Counted from the stretch's first letter, positions 54,631 through 63,159 are shown. The stretch is DNA of 64,000 nucleotides from Bradyrhizobium sp. B097 (GCF_038957035.1 NZ_CP152412.1:3220501-3284500); one strand, 5' to 3'. A program made the numbers and translations. Notes: generated from the letters alone by a model not told the origin.

Positions 54631-56058
54631 ATGAACGCCCCCACGAAGCCCGGCTTCACCGACTATATCGTCAAGGACATTGCGCTCGCCGATTTTGGCC
54701 GCAAGGAGATCTCGCTGGCCGAGAGCGAGATGCCCGGCCTGATGGCCACCCGCGAAGAGTTCGGCCCCAAGCAGCCGCTGAAGGGCGCGCGCATCGCGGG
54801 CTCGCTGCACATGACGATCCAGACCGCCGTGCTGATCGAGACGCTGGCTGCGCTCGGCGCCGACATCCGCTGGGTCTCCTGCAACATCTATTCGACCCAG
54901 GATCACGCCGCCGCCGCAATCGCCGCCGCCGGCATTCCGGTGTTCGCCGTGAAGGGCGAGACGCTGACCGAGTACTGGGACTACACCGCAAAACTGTTCG
55001 ACTGGCATGGCGGCGGCACGCCGAACATGATCCTCGATGACGGCGGCGACGCCACCATGCTGGTGCATGCCGGTTACCGGGCCGAGCAGGGCGACACTGC
55101 CTTCCTCGATAAGCCGACCTCCGAGGAAGAAGAGATCTTCTACGCGCTGGTCAAGCGCCTGCTGAAGGAGAAGCCGAAGGGCTACTTCGCCGAGATCGCC
55201 AAGAACATCCAGGGCGTCTCGGAAGAGACCACCACGGGCGTGCATCGTCTCTACGAGATGGCCAACAAGGGCACGCTGCTGTTCCCGGCGATCAACGTCA
55301 ACGACAGCGTCACCAAGTCGAAGTTCGACAATCTCTACGGCTGCCGCGAGTCGCTGGTCGACGGCATTCGCCGCGGCACGGACGTGATGCTGTCGGGCAA
55401 GGTCGCAATGGTCGCGGGCTTCGGCGATGTCGGCAAGGGCTCGGCCGCCTCGCTGCGCCAGGCCGGCTGCCGCGTCATGGTCTCCGAAGTCGATCCGATC
55501 TGCGCACTGCAGGCGGCGATGGAAGGCTATGAGGTCGTGACCATGGAAGACGCGGCGCCGCGCGCCGACATCTTCGTCACCGCCACCGGCAACAAGGACA
55601 TCATTACCATCGAGCACATGCGCGCGATGAAGGATCGCGCCATCGTCTGCAACATCGGTCACTTCGACAACGAGATCCAGATCGCTTCGCTGCGCAATCT
55701 GAAGTGGACCAACATCAAGCCGCAGGTCGACGAGATCGAATTTCCCGACAAGCACCGCATCATCATGCTGTCGGAAGGGCGCCTCGTGAACCTCGGTAAT
55801 GCGATGGGCCACCCGTCCTTCGTGATGTCGGCCTCGTTCACCAACCAGACGCTGGCGCAGATCGAGCTGTTCGCCAACAACAAGGACGGCAAGTACGCCA
55901 GGAAGGTCTACGTGCTGCCGAAGACGCTCGACGAGAAGGTCGCCCGCCTGCACCTCGCCAAGATCGGCGTTAAGCTGACCGAGCTGCGCAAGGACCAGGC
56001 CGACTACATCGGCGTCAAGCAGGAAGGTCCGTACAAGTCGGACCACTACCGCTACTGA
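54631..56058 (+). CDS. ahcY: adenosylhomocysteinase
   Basis: A 475-residue S-adenosylhomocysteine hydrolase of the long form, with the roughly 40-residue insertion typical of many bacteria. The blocks are [89 protein letters not shown] (NAD site) and HFDNEIQ. It ends KSDHYRY, the usual C-terminal motif. It splits SAH to homocysteine and adenosine, completing the methyl cycle with MetK. Confidence 0.97.
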   Translation: MNAPTKPGFTDYIVKDIALADFGRKEISLAESEMPGLMATREEFGPKQPLKGARIAGSLHMTIQTAVLIETLAALGADIRWVSCNIYSTQDHAAAAIAAAGIPVFAVKGETLTEYWDYTAKLFDWHGGGTPNMILDDGGDATMLVHAGYRAEQGDTAFLDKPTSEEEEIFYALVKRLLKEKPKGYFAEIAKNIQGVSEETTTGVHRLYEMANKGTLLFPAINVNDSVTKSKFDNLYGCRESLVDGIRRGTDVMLSGKVAMVAGFGDVGKGSAASLRQAGCRVMVSEVDPICALQAAMEGYEVVTMEDAAPRADIFVTATGNKDIITIEHMRAMKDRAIVCNIGHFDNEIQIASLRNLKWTNIKPQVDEIEFPDKHRIIMLSEGRLVNLGNAMGHPSFVMSASFTNQTLAQIELFANNKDGKYARKVYVLPKTLDEKVARLHLAKIGVKLTELRKDQADYIGVKQEGPYKSDHYRY

Positions 56059-56088
56059 TCTGCGGTCATCGCTAACGATGAAGTGAAG

Positions 56089-56114
56089 AGCCCCGGCATC
56101 GTCCGGGGCTTTTT
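56089..56114 (+). terminator. rho-independent terminator after ahcY
   Basis: AGCCCCGG (56089-56096) and CCGGGGCT (56103-56110) form a perfect 8-bp stem with a 6-nt loop, CATCGT, followed by four T (five with the stem's final T). It starts 31 bp after the ahcY stop. It ends the metK-ahcY transcript. Confidence 0.9.
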
Positions 56115-56146
56115 GCTGAGGTTGTGTGCAGGCGGGCCTCTTCGTC

Positions 56147-56269
56147 CGTCGTCCTGGCGAAAGCCAGGACCCATAACCACCGCATTTGATTGTGAAGGGG
56201 ATCGCGGCCCCAGCATCGCGCAACAATGACCATTCGGGGTAATGGGTCCTGGCTTTCGCCAGGACGACG
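56147..56269. repeat. 123-bp palindromic element, first of a tandem pair
   Basis: It starts CGTCGTCCTGGCGAAAGCCA and ends with the mirror TGGCTTTCGCCAGGACGACG, and contains CCCATAACCACCGC. It is followed after 32 bp by a second copy at 56302-56425 with CCCGGCGAAGGCCGGG in place of CCTGGCGAAAGCCAGG. Both have CATCGCGCAAC near the same internal site. Confidence 0.75.
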
Positions 56270-56301
56270 CCGATTGTGTGGCGCGGCCTGCATCTACAAA
56301 C

Positions 56302-56425
56302 CGTCGTCCCGGCGAAGGCCGGGACCCATACGCCGCGGCGGATGTTGTCGGCGGGATTCGTCGTTCCGGCATCGCGCAACCATTTGCAGCGGTGGTTATG
56401 GGTCCCGGCCTTCGCCGGGACGACG
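56302..56425. repeat. 124-bp palindromic element, second of a tandem pair
   Basis: The ends are CGTCGTCCCGGCGAAGGCCG and the mirror CGGCCTTCGCCGGGACGACG. Internal parts GGACCCATA and TTATGGGTCC pair. In internal landmarks it matches the copy at 56147-56269, while its stem bases have changed on both sides. That points to compensatory change and selection for the stem. Confidence 0.75.
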
Positions 56426-56467
56426 ATGAGGATGGTTCTCGATTCACCTGTCAAACAGCTCGTTCGG

Positions 56468-56571
56468 TGTCATCACCCGCGCATGCGGGTGATCCAGTAT
56501 TCCAGAGACAGCTGTGCTTGAGCCGAGAAGCCGCGGCGTACTGGATCGCCCGGTCACGCCGGGCGATGACA
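56468..56571. repeat. dispersed palindromic element, copy 2 of a pair
   Basis: It has TCACCCGC, GCGGGTGATCCAGTATTCCA, then GCCGCGGCGTACTGGATC and GCCCGG..CCGGGCGATGACA, in the same order as 31805-31928. It is followed by 62 bp to the stop of the IclR gene. With the two elements before it, three palindromic units lie within 430 bp. Confidence 0.65.
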
Positions 56572-56633
56572 GACGTAGGCTGGGACGTAGCTTCGCATTC
56601 GCACCGGGGAATGACGGCGGAAAAGCTGGAGCA

Positions 56634-57428
56634 TCACCTCGATGCCCGCACCGTGCCGTGCCCGAGCTGCCGCGAGATGTCGCTCGCGCAATCACGTAGC
56701 GCGGCTGCGATCGCGCTGTCCCAGCTGGCGTCGAAGGTGCCTTCCGGTCCCATCGCGGTGATGACCAGGGCGACGTGGCCGGCGTGATCGAACACCGGCG
56801 CGGCGAAGGCGTTGACGCCGGGCAGGGGATCGCCGATCGCACGCGCGAGCCCGCGGCTCTGCACCTCGGCAAGCATCTCCGTGGTCTTCGCGGTGATGGT
56901 CTCGCGCTTCGGGTTGTAGCCGACGCCGAGGCGGTCGAGGCCGCTCTCGAGCGCCGTCTTGACGGCGTTCGGCGGCATGAAGGCGGCGAAGGCGCGGCCG
57001 GTCGCGGTCTCGAGCAGAGCCACCACCGATCCGACGCGCATCGCGATATGTACGGGATGGCTCGGCTCCTCGAGCCGCACCACGGTCGCGCCGTGGGTGC
57101 CCCAGACCGACAGCGACACCGCATGATTGATGCTGTCGGCGAGCGCGGCGATCCGCGGCGTCGCGATCCGCACGGCGGAGAGCCGGCGCAGGCTGATCAG
57201 GCCGAGCTCGAGCGCCAGCGCCCCGATCTCATAGCGGCCGGTGGTCTCGTCCTGCTCGATCAGGCCGATGCGGGAAAAGCTGACGAGATAGGGATGCGCC
57301 TTGGCCGGCGGCATGCCGGCCTCGCGGGCGAGATCGCGCAGCATCATCGGTTCGCCGCTGCGGGCGAGCGCGCGGAGCAATTCTCCGCCGACCTCGATCG
57401 ATTGTATGCCGCGGCTTTCTCTCGTCAT
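56634..57428 (-). CDS. IclR-family transcriptional regulator
   Basis: A 264-residue regulator. The N-terminal winged HTH (GIQSIEVGGELLRALARSGEPMMLRDLAREAGMPPAKAHPYLVSFSRIGLIEQDETTGRYEIG) is followed by the IclR ligand domain (ALADSINHAVSLSVWGTHGATVVRLEE and FGVNAFAAPVFDHAGHVALVITAMGPEGTFD). It is the last gene of the minus-strand operon with the SDR, flavoprotein and binding protein, 29 bp after the SDR stop. IclR proteins commonly control such catabolic genes. The effector is not known. Confidence 0.9.
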   Translation of the reverse strand: MTRESRGIQSIEVGGELLRALARSGEPMMLRDLAREAGMPPAKAHPYLVSFSRIGLIEQDETTGRYEIGALALELGLISLRRLSAVRIATPRIAALADSINHAVSLSVWGTHGATVVRLEEPSHPVHIAMRVGSVVALLETATGRAFAAFMPPNAVKTALESGLDRLGVGYNPKRETITAKTTEMLAEVQSRGLARAIGDPLPGVNAFAAPVFDHAGHVALVITAMGPEGTFDASWDSAIAAALRDCASDISRQLGHGTVRASR

Positions 57429-57457
57429 GTCGCCCTGTCAGTTCTTCGACAATTTGC

Positions 57458-58222
57458 TTATACGGCGAGAAACCCTCCGTCGACCGGCAGGGTCACGCCG
57501 TTCACATAAGATGCCAGTTCTGACGCGAGGAACACCACCGGGCCAACCAGCTCCTCCGGCTGTCCGACGCGGCCGAGCGGTGTGCGGCCCAGAAATCCGG
57601 CGAGCCGGGCCGGGTCGTTGCGGGTTGCTTCGGTCATCGCCGTCTCGATCACGCCGGGCGCGATCGCATTGACTCTGATGCCGTCGGCGGCGAGCTCGCG
57701 GGCGAGCGCCTGGGTGAGCAGCTTCACGCCGCCCTTCGACGGCGCGTAGCCCAGCGTATCGGCAACGCCGAGGAACGAGGCGATCGAGCCGAGATTGATG
57801 ATCGTGCCGCGCGTCTCGCGCAACGCCGGCAGGAAGGCGTGGGTGACGTTGAATGTGCCGGTCAAATTGACGTCGAGCACCCGCCGCCAATTGTCGTGCG
57901 CGCGCGGCGAAGAGATGCCTTCACGGATGATGATGCCGGCATTGTTGACCAGGATCGCGATCGGCCCGACCTCGCTCGCTACGTTCTGCGCGAGAGCGTG
58001 ACAGGCCCCGGCATCGGTCACGTCGAGTACGAACGGCCACGCCGCGTGGCCGCGCTGGCGAATGTCGGCTGCGGTCTGCTCGGCGCCGGCGCGATCGATG
58101 TCGGCGAGCACGACGTCGGCGCCATGCGCCGCGAGGCCAAGCGCGATGGCACGTCCGTTGCCGTGTGCGGCGCCGGTCACCAATGCGCGCTTGCCTGCGA
58201 GCAGGGTCGCCATCGTGCTCAT
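57458..58222 (-). CDS. short-chain dehydrogenase/reductase
   Basis: A 254-residue classical SDR starting MSTMATLLAGKRALVTGAAHGNGRAIALGLAAHGADVVLADID. It has TGxxxGxG (NAD site), NNAG, serine in NLGSIAS, and YAPSK for catalysis. It ends VNGVTLPVDGGFLAV. ATG 58222 overlaps the stop of the flavoprotein gene. It oxidises or reduces a hydroxyl/keto group in the same pathway as the flavoprotein; the substrate cannot be read. Confidence 0.9.
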   Translation of the reverse strand: MSTMATLLAGKRALVTGAAHGNGRAIALGLAAHGADVVLADIDRAGAEQTAADIRQRGHAAWPFVLDVTDAGACHALAQNVASEVGPIAILVNNAGIIIREGISSPRAHDNWRRVLDVNLTGTFNVTHAFLPALRETRGTIINLGSIASFLGVADTLGYAPSKGGVKLLTQALARELAADGIRVNAIAPGVIETAMTEATRNDPARLAGFLGRTPLGRVGQPEELVGPVVFLASELASYVNGVTLPVDGGFLAV

Positions 58223-59955
58223 GCCGCGCTTCTTTCTGCCGCTGCGCCGGCGATGTGCTTGCCCGCGATGTAGCCGAAGGTCAGCGCGGGCCCGAGCGTG
58301 ATGCCGGCGCCGGGATAGTTGCCGCCCATGATGCTCGCCATGTCGTTGCCAGCGGCATAGAGGCCGGCGATCGGCTGGCCGTCGGCGTCGAGCGCGCGGG
58401 CATTGGCGTCGGTCCGGATGCCGGCATAGGTGCCGAGATCGCCGACCACCATCTTGATGGCGTAGAACGGCCCGTGCTGGATCGGCGCGATACACGGATT
58501 GGGGCCGTGCAGCGCGTCGCCCTGGTAGCGGTTGTAGGCGCGCGAGCCCTTGCCGAAGGCGGGGTCGCGGCCCTCTGCCGCGGCTGCGTTGAACGTTGCG
58601 ACGGTCCCCTCAAGCGCTTTCGCATCGATGCCGGCCTGCGCAGCAAGCTCGGACAGCGTCGCGCCGCGCTTGAGATAGCCGGTCTTCAGATGGTGGCCGA
58701 GCGGCATCGGGCGCGGCGGCACGCAGCCGAGGCCGTATTTGCGCAGCGTATCGTGATCGCAGACGAGATAGGCCGCGATCTCCTCGCCCGGCTTCGCCGC
58801 CTTGATCATTTCCTGCACGAAGTCGTGGTAGGAATTGCCCTCATTGGCAAAGCGCTTGCCGTCGCGCATCACCGCGATCACGCCAGGTTTGGCGCGGTCG
58901 ATGAAATGCGGCATCACACCCTTCGAGCCGTCCTTGCGGGTGGTGACCGAGACCGGCACCCAGGCCGCGGCATTGGGGAGCGAGTCCTCGACGCGGCCGC
59001 CGACCGACTCCGCGAGCCGCAGGCCGTCGCCGGTGTTGCCGACAGGTCCCGGCGAATAATGCTCTTTTCCGGTCGGCGCATGCGGAAACATCTTCTGCCG
59101 CCGTGCGACGTCATGCGGAAAGCCGCCGCAGGCGAGCACAACGCCGCGCTTGGCGTTGACGCGGATGGTGCGGCCTTCGCGCGCGATGACCGCGCCGTGC
59201 ACCACGCCGTTCTCGACGATCAATTCGCGCACCGGCGAATTGAGCCAGAGCGGGATCTTGAGGTCGAAGGCGGATTTGGCCAGCCGGCCGGCCAGCGCAT
59301 TGCCGTTGGTCAGCGTCATGCCGCGGCCGTTGCGCATCACGTCGATCGCATGCTTCGACAGCCGCTTGGCGACATAGGCCGCCGAGGTCAGCGACCGCGT
59401 AGCGCGCATGAAATGGACGATCTCCTTGCCGGAGCCGAGCATCATGCCGAACACGGTGAGCTCGGGCAGGGGGCTGCCGAGATCTTTGAGGGCGTCGCCG
59501 AGCTCGTGGGCGTCGAACGGCCGCGTCACCATCGAGCGGCCGCCCTGCGCGCCGCCGGGCGCTTCGGCATGATAGTCCGGGAAGGTCAGCGGCATGTCGA
59601 AGCGCACCGCGGTCTTGGTGGTGAAGAAGTCGACCGCCTTCGGCCCTTCGGTCAGGAACGCATCGACGCGCGCGGCGTCAAAGCTGTTGCCGGCCTCATG
59701 GCGCAGATAGGTTTTGGCCTGATCGGGGCTTTCCTCGATGCCCCAGGCCTTCGCCAGCGAGGTGCCGGGAATCCACAGCCAGCCGCCGGAGCGCGCGGTG
59801 GTGCCACCGAAGCGCGGCTCCTTCTCGACGACGAGGACCTTGAGGCCATGATGGCCGGCGGTGACCGCCGCCGACAGCCCGGCGCAGCCGGAGCCGACGA
59901 CGAGCGCGTCGCAGTCATACGTTTCTTGCGTTTCTTGCGTTTCTTCGTTGGCCAC
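58219..59955 (-). CDS. FAD-dependent dehydrogenase (FAD_binding_2, 3-ketosteroid dehydrogenase/fumarate reductase-like)
   Basis: A 578-residue flavoprotein. It has CDALVVGSGCAGLSAAVTAGHHGLKVLVVEKEPRFGGTTARSGGWLWIPG (FAD site), LDADGQPIAGLYAAGNDMASIMGGNYPGAGITLGPALTFGYIAGKHIAG, and a catalytic-type middle domain with a tyrosine-rich stretch. It resembles KstD-like enzymes that desaturate steroid or cyclic ketones, but the true substrate is not known. The N terminus MANEETQETQETYD comes from a threefold 9-nt repeat (59921-59947). The gene is 10 bp downstream of the binding-protein gene. Confidence 0.85.
   Translation of the reverse strand: MANEETQETQETYDCDALVVGSGCAGLSAAVTAGHHGLKVLVVEKEPRFGGTTARSGGWLWIPGTSLAKAWGIEESPDQAKTYLRHEAGNSFDAARVDAFLTEGPKAVDFFTTKTAVRFDMPLTFPDYHAEAPGGAQGGRSMVTRPFDAHELGDALKDLGSPLPELTVFGMMLGSGKEIVHFMRATRSLTSAAYVAKRLSKHAIDVMRNGRGMTLTNGNALAGRLAKSAFDLKIPLWLNSPVRELIVENGVVHGAVIAREGRTIRVNAKRGVVLACGGFPHDVARRQKMFPHAPTGKEHYSPGPVGNTGDGLRLAESVGGRVEDSLPNAAAWVPVSVTTRKDGSKGVMPHFIDRAKPGVIAVMRDGKRFANEGNSYHDFVQEMIKAAKPGEEIAAYLVCDHDTLRKYGLGCVPPRPMPLGHHLKTGYLKRGATLSELAAQAGIDAKALEGTVATFNAAAAEGRDPAFGKGSRAYNRYQGDALHGPNPCIAPIQHGPFYAIKMVVGDLGTYAGIRTDANARALDADGQPIAGLYAAGNDMASIMGGNYPGAGITLGPALTFGYIAGKHIAGAAAERSAA
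59921..59947. repeat. threefold 9-nt tandem repeat inside the flavoprotein start
   Basis: GTTTCTTGC at 59921-59929 and 59930-59938 is followed by GTTTCTTCG at 59939-59947. Read on the minus strand it encodes the ETQ-ETQ-ET residues just after the start codon. As multiples of three it changes length without breaking the frame. Confidence 0.7.
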
Positions 59956-59965
59956 GCGATCGATC

Positions 59966-61168
59966 CTATTTCTTGAGCAGCGGGCACTTGGACTCGGACA
60001 CCGGTCGATAGGCGTCCTCGCCCTTCACCGTCTTGATGATGTCGAGATAGTCCCACGGCTCCTTGGATTCCGAGGGCTTCTTCACCTTCGCCAGATACAT
60101 GTCGCGGATCACGCGGCCGTCTTCGCGCAGCTTGCCGCCATGCACGAACGTGTCCTCGATCGGCAGCTCGCGCATCTTGGCCATCACCGCTTTCGGATCG
60201 TCGGTGCCGGCGGCCTGGATCGCCTTGAGATAATGCAGCACCGAGCCATAGACGCCGGTCTGGATCATGGTCGGCATTACGTTGGTGCGGGCGTAGAATT
60301 TCTTCGACCAGGCCCGGGTCTTCTCGTCCATGTTCCAGTAGGACGCCGTCGTCATGTAGGTGCCTTGCGCGGCGTTGAGCCCGATCGCATGGACGTCGGT
60401 GTCGAACATCAGAAGACCGACCAGCTTCTGGCCGCCCTGCACGAGGCCGAACTCACCGGACTGCTTGATCGAATTGTCGGTGTCCTGGCCGGCATTGGCG
60501 AACGCCACCACATCCGCCTTCGAGCTCTGCGCCTGCAACGCAAAGGAGGAGAAGTCGGCCGTGTTGGTCGGATGACGCACGCTGCCGAGCACCTTGCCGC
60601 CCATCTCGTTGATGAAGCGCGTCGCATCCTTCTCGAGCTGCTGGCCGAAGGCATAGTCCGCGGTGATGAAGAACCAGGACTTGCCGCCTTCCGCGATCAC
60701 GGCCGAGGCCGTGACCTTCGACAGCGCATAGGTGTCGTAGGTGAAGTGCACGGTGTTGGGGCTGCACAGCTCGTCGGTCAGCGAGCTCGCGCCGGGGCCG
60801 GACAGCAGCGCGATCTTGTTGCGCTCGCGCACCATGTTGTGCACGGCGATCGCAATGCCGGAGTTGGGGATGTCGACGACCGCGTCAACCTTGCCGTTGT
60901 CGAACCAGCCGCGCACGATCTGGACGCCGACGTCGGTCTTCATCTGGTGGTCGGCCGAGATGATCTCGATCGGCTTGCCGAGCACGGTGGGGCCGAATTC
61001 CTCGACCGCCATCTTGGCCGCCTCGACCGAGCCCGGACCGGAATTGTCGCGCCCCCAGCTCGACAGGTCGGTCAGCACCCCGATGCGCACAACGTCATCG
61101 GAAACCTGGGCGTGCGCGGCCGTCGTCATCGCCGCGATCATGGCTGCCGCCAAAACGTGTCTCATCAT
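59966..61168 (-). CDS. orphan periplasmic branched-chain-type binding protein
   Basis: A 400-residue ABC binding protein with signal peptide MMRHVLAAAMIAAMTTAAHAQ. The mature part begins VSDDVVRIGVLTDLSSWGRDNSGPGSVEAAKMAVEEFGPTVLGKPIEIISADHQMKTDVGVQIVRGW. AGGAGG is just ahead of the double ATG (61168 and 61165); the second has better spacing. No permease or ATPase gene is beside it, so it must rely on transporters elsewhere. It heads the operon of the flavoprotein, SDR and IclR regulator. CSPNTVHFTYDTYALSKVTA is the usual domain-2 entry. Confidence 0.88.
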   Translation of the reverse strand: MMRHVLAAAMIAAMTTAAHAQVSDDVVRIGVLTDLSSWGRDNSGPGSVEAAKMAVEEFGPTVLGKPIEIISADHQMKTDVGVQIVRGWFDNGKVDAVVDIPNSGIAIAVHNMVRERNKIALLSGPGASSLTDELCSPNTVHFTYDTYALSKVTASAVIAEGGKSWFFITADYAFGQQLEKDATRFINEMGGKVLGSVRHPTNTADFSSFALQAQSSKADVVAFANAGQDTDNSIKQSGEFGLVQGGQKLVGLLMFDTDVHAIGLNAAQGTYMTTASYWNMDEKTRAWSKKFYARTNVMPTMIQTGVYGSVLHYLKAIQAAGTDDPKAVMAKMRELPIEDTFVHGGKLREDGRVIRDMYLAKVKKPSESKEPWDYLDIIKTVKGEDAYRPVSESKCPLLKK

Positions 61169-61527
61169 TCCTCCTGCTGGATTTCCTCTTGGATGTCCCC
61201 GTTCTTCGGCGGGTCGCAGAATTAGGTATTATCTAATCGGTTTGTCAATGGCGAATAATGTGTCCTCGATGCCACAGTGTTGATTCTGCAATGGCGCGGC
61301 GCTTCAAAATCGGTGAGCGAACGCTTACATCGCTTTGCCGGGCGACACCGCGGCGGGCTTCCGGCCCACGCCTGATATCGCCGCAGTGCCAAGTCAGGAT
61401 GAAACAAGGGGAGTTTTCGCGGTCGGCGTTGCGCTTCGCCGCCCGGGGCTAAGCCGCCCATCGAGGGTCCAGGCTGCTACGGGGCGGTGCATGGAGAGCA
61501 TCGGCGCGCTGCGATCATAGACGGACC
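61169..61527. promoter_or_regulatory. divergent control region of the binding-protein operon and lpxO
   Basis: On the minus strand, TTGACA (61248-61243) is followed at 16 nt by CCTAAT (61226-61221), a fair promoter for the binding-protein operon. A small dyad ATTAG-N7-CTAAT (61221-61237) overlaps its -10, a possible regulator site. Toward lpxO no clear promoter is visible. Open frames in the region have no ribosome site. Confidence 0.5.
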
Positions 61528-62457
61528 ATGTTGAGACAACTCTTTGCGCCGCAGCTCGTCATTCTCTACGTGCTGGTGGCCTCTACGCTCTACGTCCACT
61601 TCCGCGGCAAGCAACGGCTGCGCTTCGCCCGCCAGCTCGGCGATCACTCGACCTACCTCGCGCCCTACAATGTGCTGATGTATGCGGGCTCCGCCGTGCC
61701 CAACACGCCGGTGATCCCGGTCGAGCAGTTTCCCGAGCTCAAGAAGCTCTCCGACAATTGGGAGACGATCCGCGACGAGGCGACGCGCCTGTTCGACGAG
61801 GGCTTCATCCGCGCCGCGGCCAAGAACAACGACTGGGGCTTCTACTCGTTCTTCAAGAGCGGCTGGAAGCGGTTCTATCTGAAATGGTACGACGACTTCC
61901 TGCCCTCGGCGCGCACGCTGTGCCCGAAGACGGTGGAGCTGCTAAATTCGATCCCGAATGTGCACGGCGCGATGTTCGCGATGCTGCCGCCCGGCGGCAA
62001 GCTCGGGGCGCATCGCGATCCCTTCGCCGGCTCGCTGCGCTATCACCTTGGCCTCGTGACGCCGAACTCGAACGCGTGTCGCATTCTGGTCGACGGCGTC
62101 GAATGCGTCTGGCGCGACGGCGAGGCCTTCATGTTCGACGAGACCTTCATCCACAGCGCCGAGAACAAGACCGACGTCAACCGCATCATCCTGTTCTGCG
62201 ACGTCGAGCGCCCGATGAAGTACGGCTTCATGACCCGGATCAATCGCTGGGTCAGCCACAACATCGTCAAGGCGTCGGCGACCCAGAACGTCGACGGCGA
62301 GCATGTCGGCGCGCTGAACAAGGTGTTCGGTAAGCTCTACGAGATCCACCTCGCCAGCCGCAAGGTAAAGGAGTGGAACCGGAACGTGTACTACACGCTG
62401 AAGTATTCCGTGACCGCGCTGATCCTCGGCCTGATCGTGGTGTCGGCGCTGCGGTGA
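61528..62457 (+). CDS. lpxO: aspartyl/asparaginyl beta-hydroxylase family, LpxO-like lipid A hydroxylase
   Basis: A 309-residue protein with an N-terminal membrane segment (LFAPQLVILYVLVASTLYV) and a C-terminal one (VTALILGLIVVSAL). The Fe(II)/2-oxoglutarate site includes H162 and D164 in GAHRDPFAGSLRYHLGL and H209 in ETFIHSAEN, with R for 2-oxoglutarate near DVNRIILF. LpxO adds a hydroxyl to a lipid A acyl chain. In Bradyrhizobium-type bacteria that have hydroxylated very-long-chain lipid A, the substrate may differ. ATG 61528 is used; no strong ribosome site is visible. Confidence 0.88.
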   Translation: MLRQLFAPQLVILYVLVASTLYVHFRGKQRLRFARQLGDHSTYLAPYNVLMYAGSAVPNTPVIPVEQFPELKKLSDNWETIRDEATRLFDEGFIRAAAKNNDWGFYSFFKSGWKRFYLKWYDDFLPSARTLCPKTVELLNSIPNVHGAMFAMLPPGGKLGAHRDPFAGSLRYHLGLVTPNSNACRILVDGVECVWRDGEAFMFDETFIHSAENKTDVNRIILFCDVERPMKYGFMTRINRWVSHNIVKASATQNVDGEHVGALNKVFGKLYEIHLASRKVKEWNRNVYYTLKYSVTALILGLIVVSALR

Positions 62458-62484
62458 AGGCAGCGGCCGCGCCGCGATAAACGC

Positions 62485-62514
62485 AAAAGCCCCGGAGCGA
62501 ACCGGGGCTTTTTT
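62485..62514. terminator. strong bidirectional terminator between lpxO and a small gene
   Basis: AAAAGCCCCGG (62485-62495) and CCGGGGCTTTT (62502-62512) form an 11-bp stem with the loop AGCGAA. T-runs lie on the + side (TTTTTT) and A-runs on the other, which serve lpxO and the minus-strand gene at 62547. It begins 28 bp after the lpxO stop. Confidence 0.92.
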
Positions 62515-62546
62515 GTCTGGGACGTGAGGTGTGGGGCGCAACGGCA

Positions 62547-62702
62547 TCAGTCGCGTTCGAAAACCTTGGCGCCGGGGTAGACGCGCCTGGCATAGGCGAC
62601 GACCCACTCCCGGTTCTGGGTTTCCAGGAACGGCGTCCGGATCGTGCACGACCCGACGACGAGGTGCCACAGGCCATTCAGCTTCTGAATGTTGACGATC
62701 AT
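62547..62702 (-). CDS. 51-residue conserved-type hypothetical protein
   Basis: The product starts MIVNIQKLNGLWHLVVGSCT and continues IRTPFLETQNREWVVAYARRVYPGAKVFERD. GAGGAA lies 8 nt before ATG 62702, a good ribosome site, and the gene ends just before the bidirectional terminator. It contains three tryptophans and several aromatic residues in a short compact chain. I do not recognise the family. Longer in-frame starts exist upstream but have no ribosome site. Confidence 0.6.
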   Translation of the reverse strand: MIVNIQKLNGLWHLVVGSCTIRTPFLETQNREWVVAYARRVYPGAKVFERD

Positions 62703-63159
62703 GTGAGTGTTCCTCGAACCCGCGTTCCAGTCGGCACTTGCTTCCCGTGATAGTGCTGCGCTTTTCGCCCCGAAGCAGTGATCCCGATCACGGATTCGGA
62801 ACACTATTTGCGCCCGCAGTCGTTGGTCGCCCGTTGGAGTGGCCGCGAGTATAAAAATCGCGCGCCATCGCTCAACTGTACGAGCGTAGGTACAGGGCAT
62901 CACAAGGAATCAGAGAGGCCATACCAAGGTATGTTGACGTCTGTCCGGAGGCGCAGCGGGAGCGTGTTGCCTCAGTCCGGACGAACACTGATGGCCGGCT
63001 GGCCGAAACTCCGCCGGGCTGCTGCATTCTTTCTACGAGGTCCATCTCGCCAGCCGCGACGCCGGCGCCGTTCAACTTTGCGCGGCGCCTTCGCGCTCCG
63101 ATCCGTTACACGGGCGTGATAGGGTCGCATGACGCATTTCGCATTGAGGGGACCTTGTC
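62703..63159. promoter_or_regulatory. 457-bp region upstream of the malic enzyme gene
   Basis: The region holds a TATAAA hexamer (62850-62855), a CTGTAC-N8-GTACAG dyad (62876-62895), and a CATACC-AA-GGTATG dyad (62920-62933). A 26-nt stretch (63032-63057) is nearly the same as part of lpxO. No ribosome-site-bearing gene is visible. The dyads may be regulator sites for maeA or for the small gene. Confidence 0.4.

Noticed and set aside
56147..56571. Possible CRISPR array
   Set aside because: The repeated units are inverted-repeat elements about 124 bp long with changed stems. There are no short uniform repeats with unique spacers.
62778..63119. 113-codon open frame in the region before maeA
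   Set aside because: It has no ribosome site, is Arg-rich, and covers the dyads and the lpxO-like fragment. It is more likely chance.
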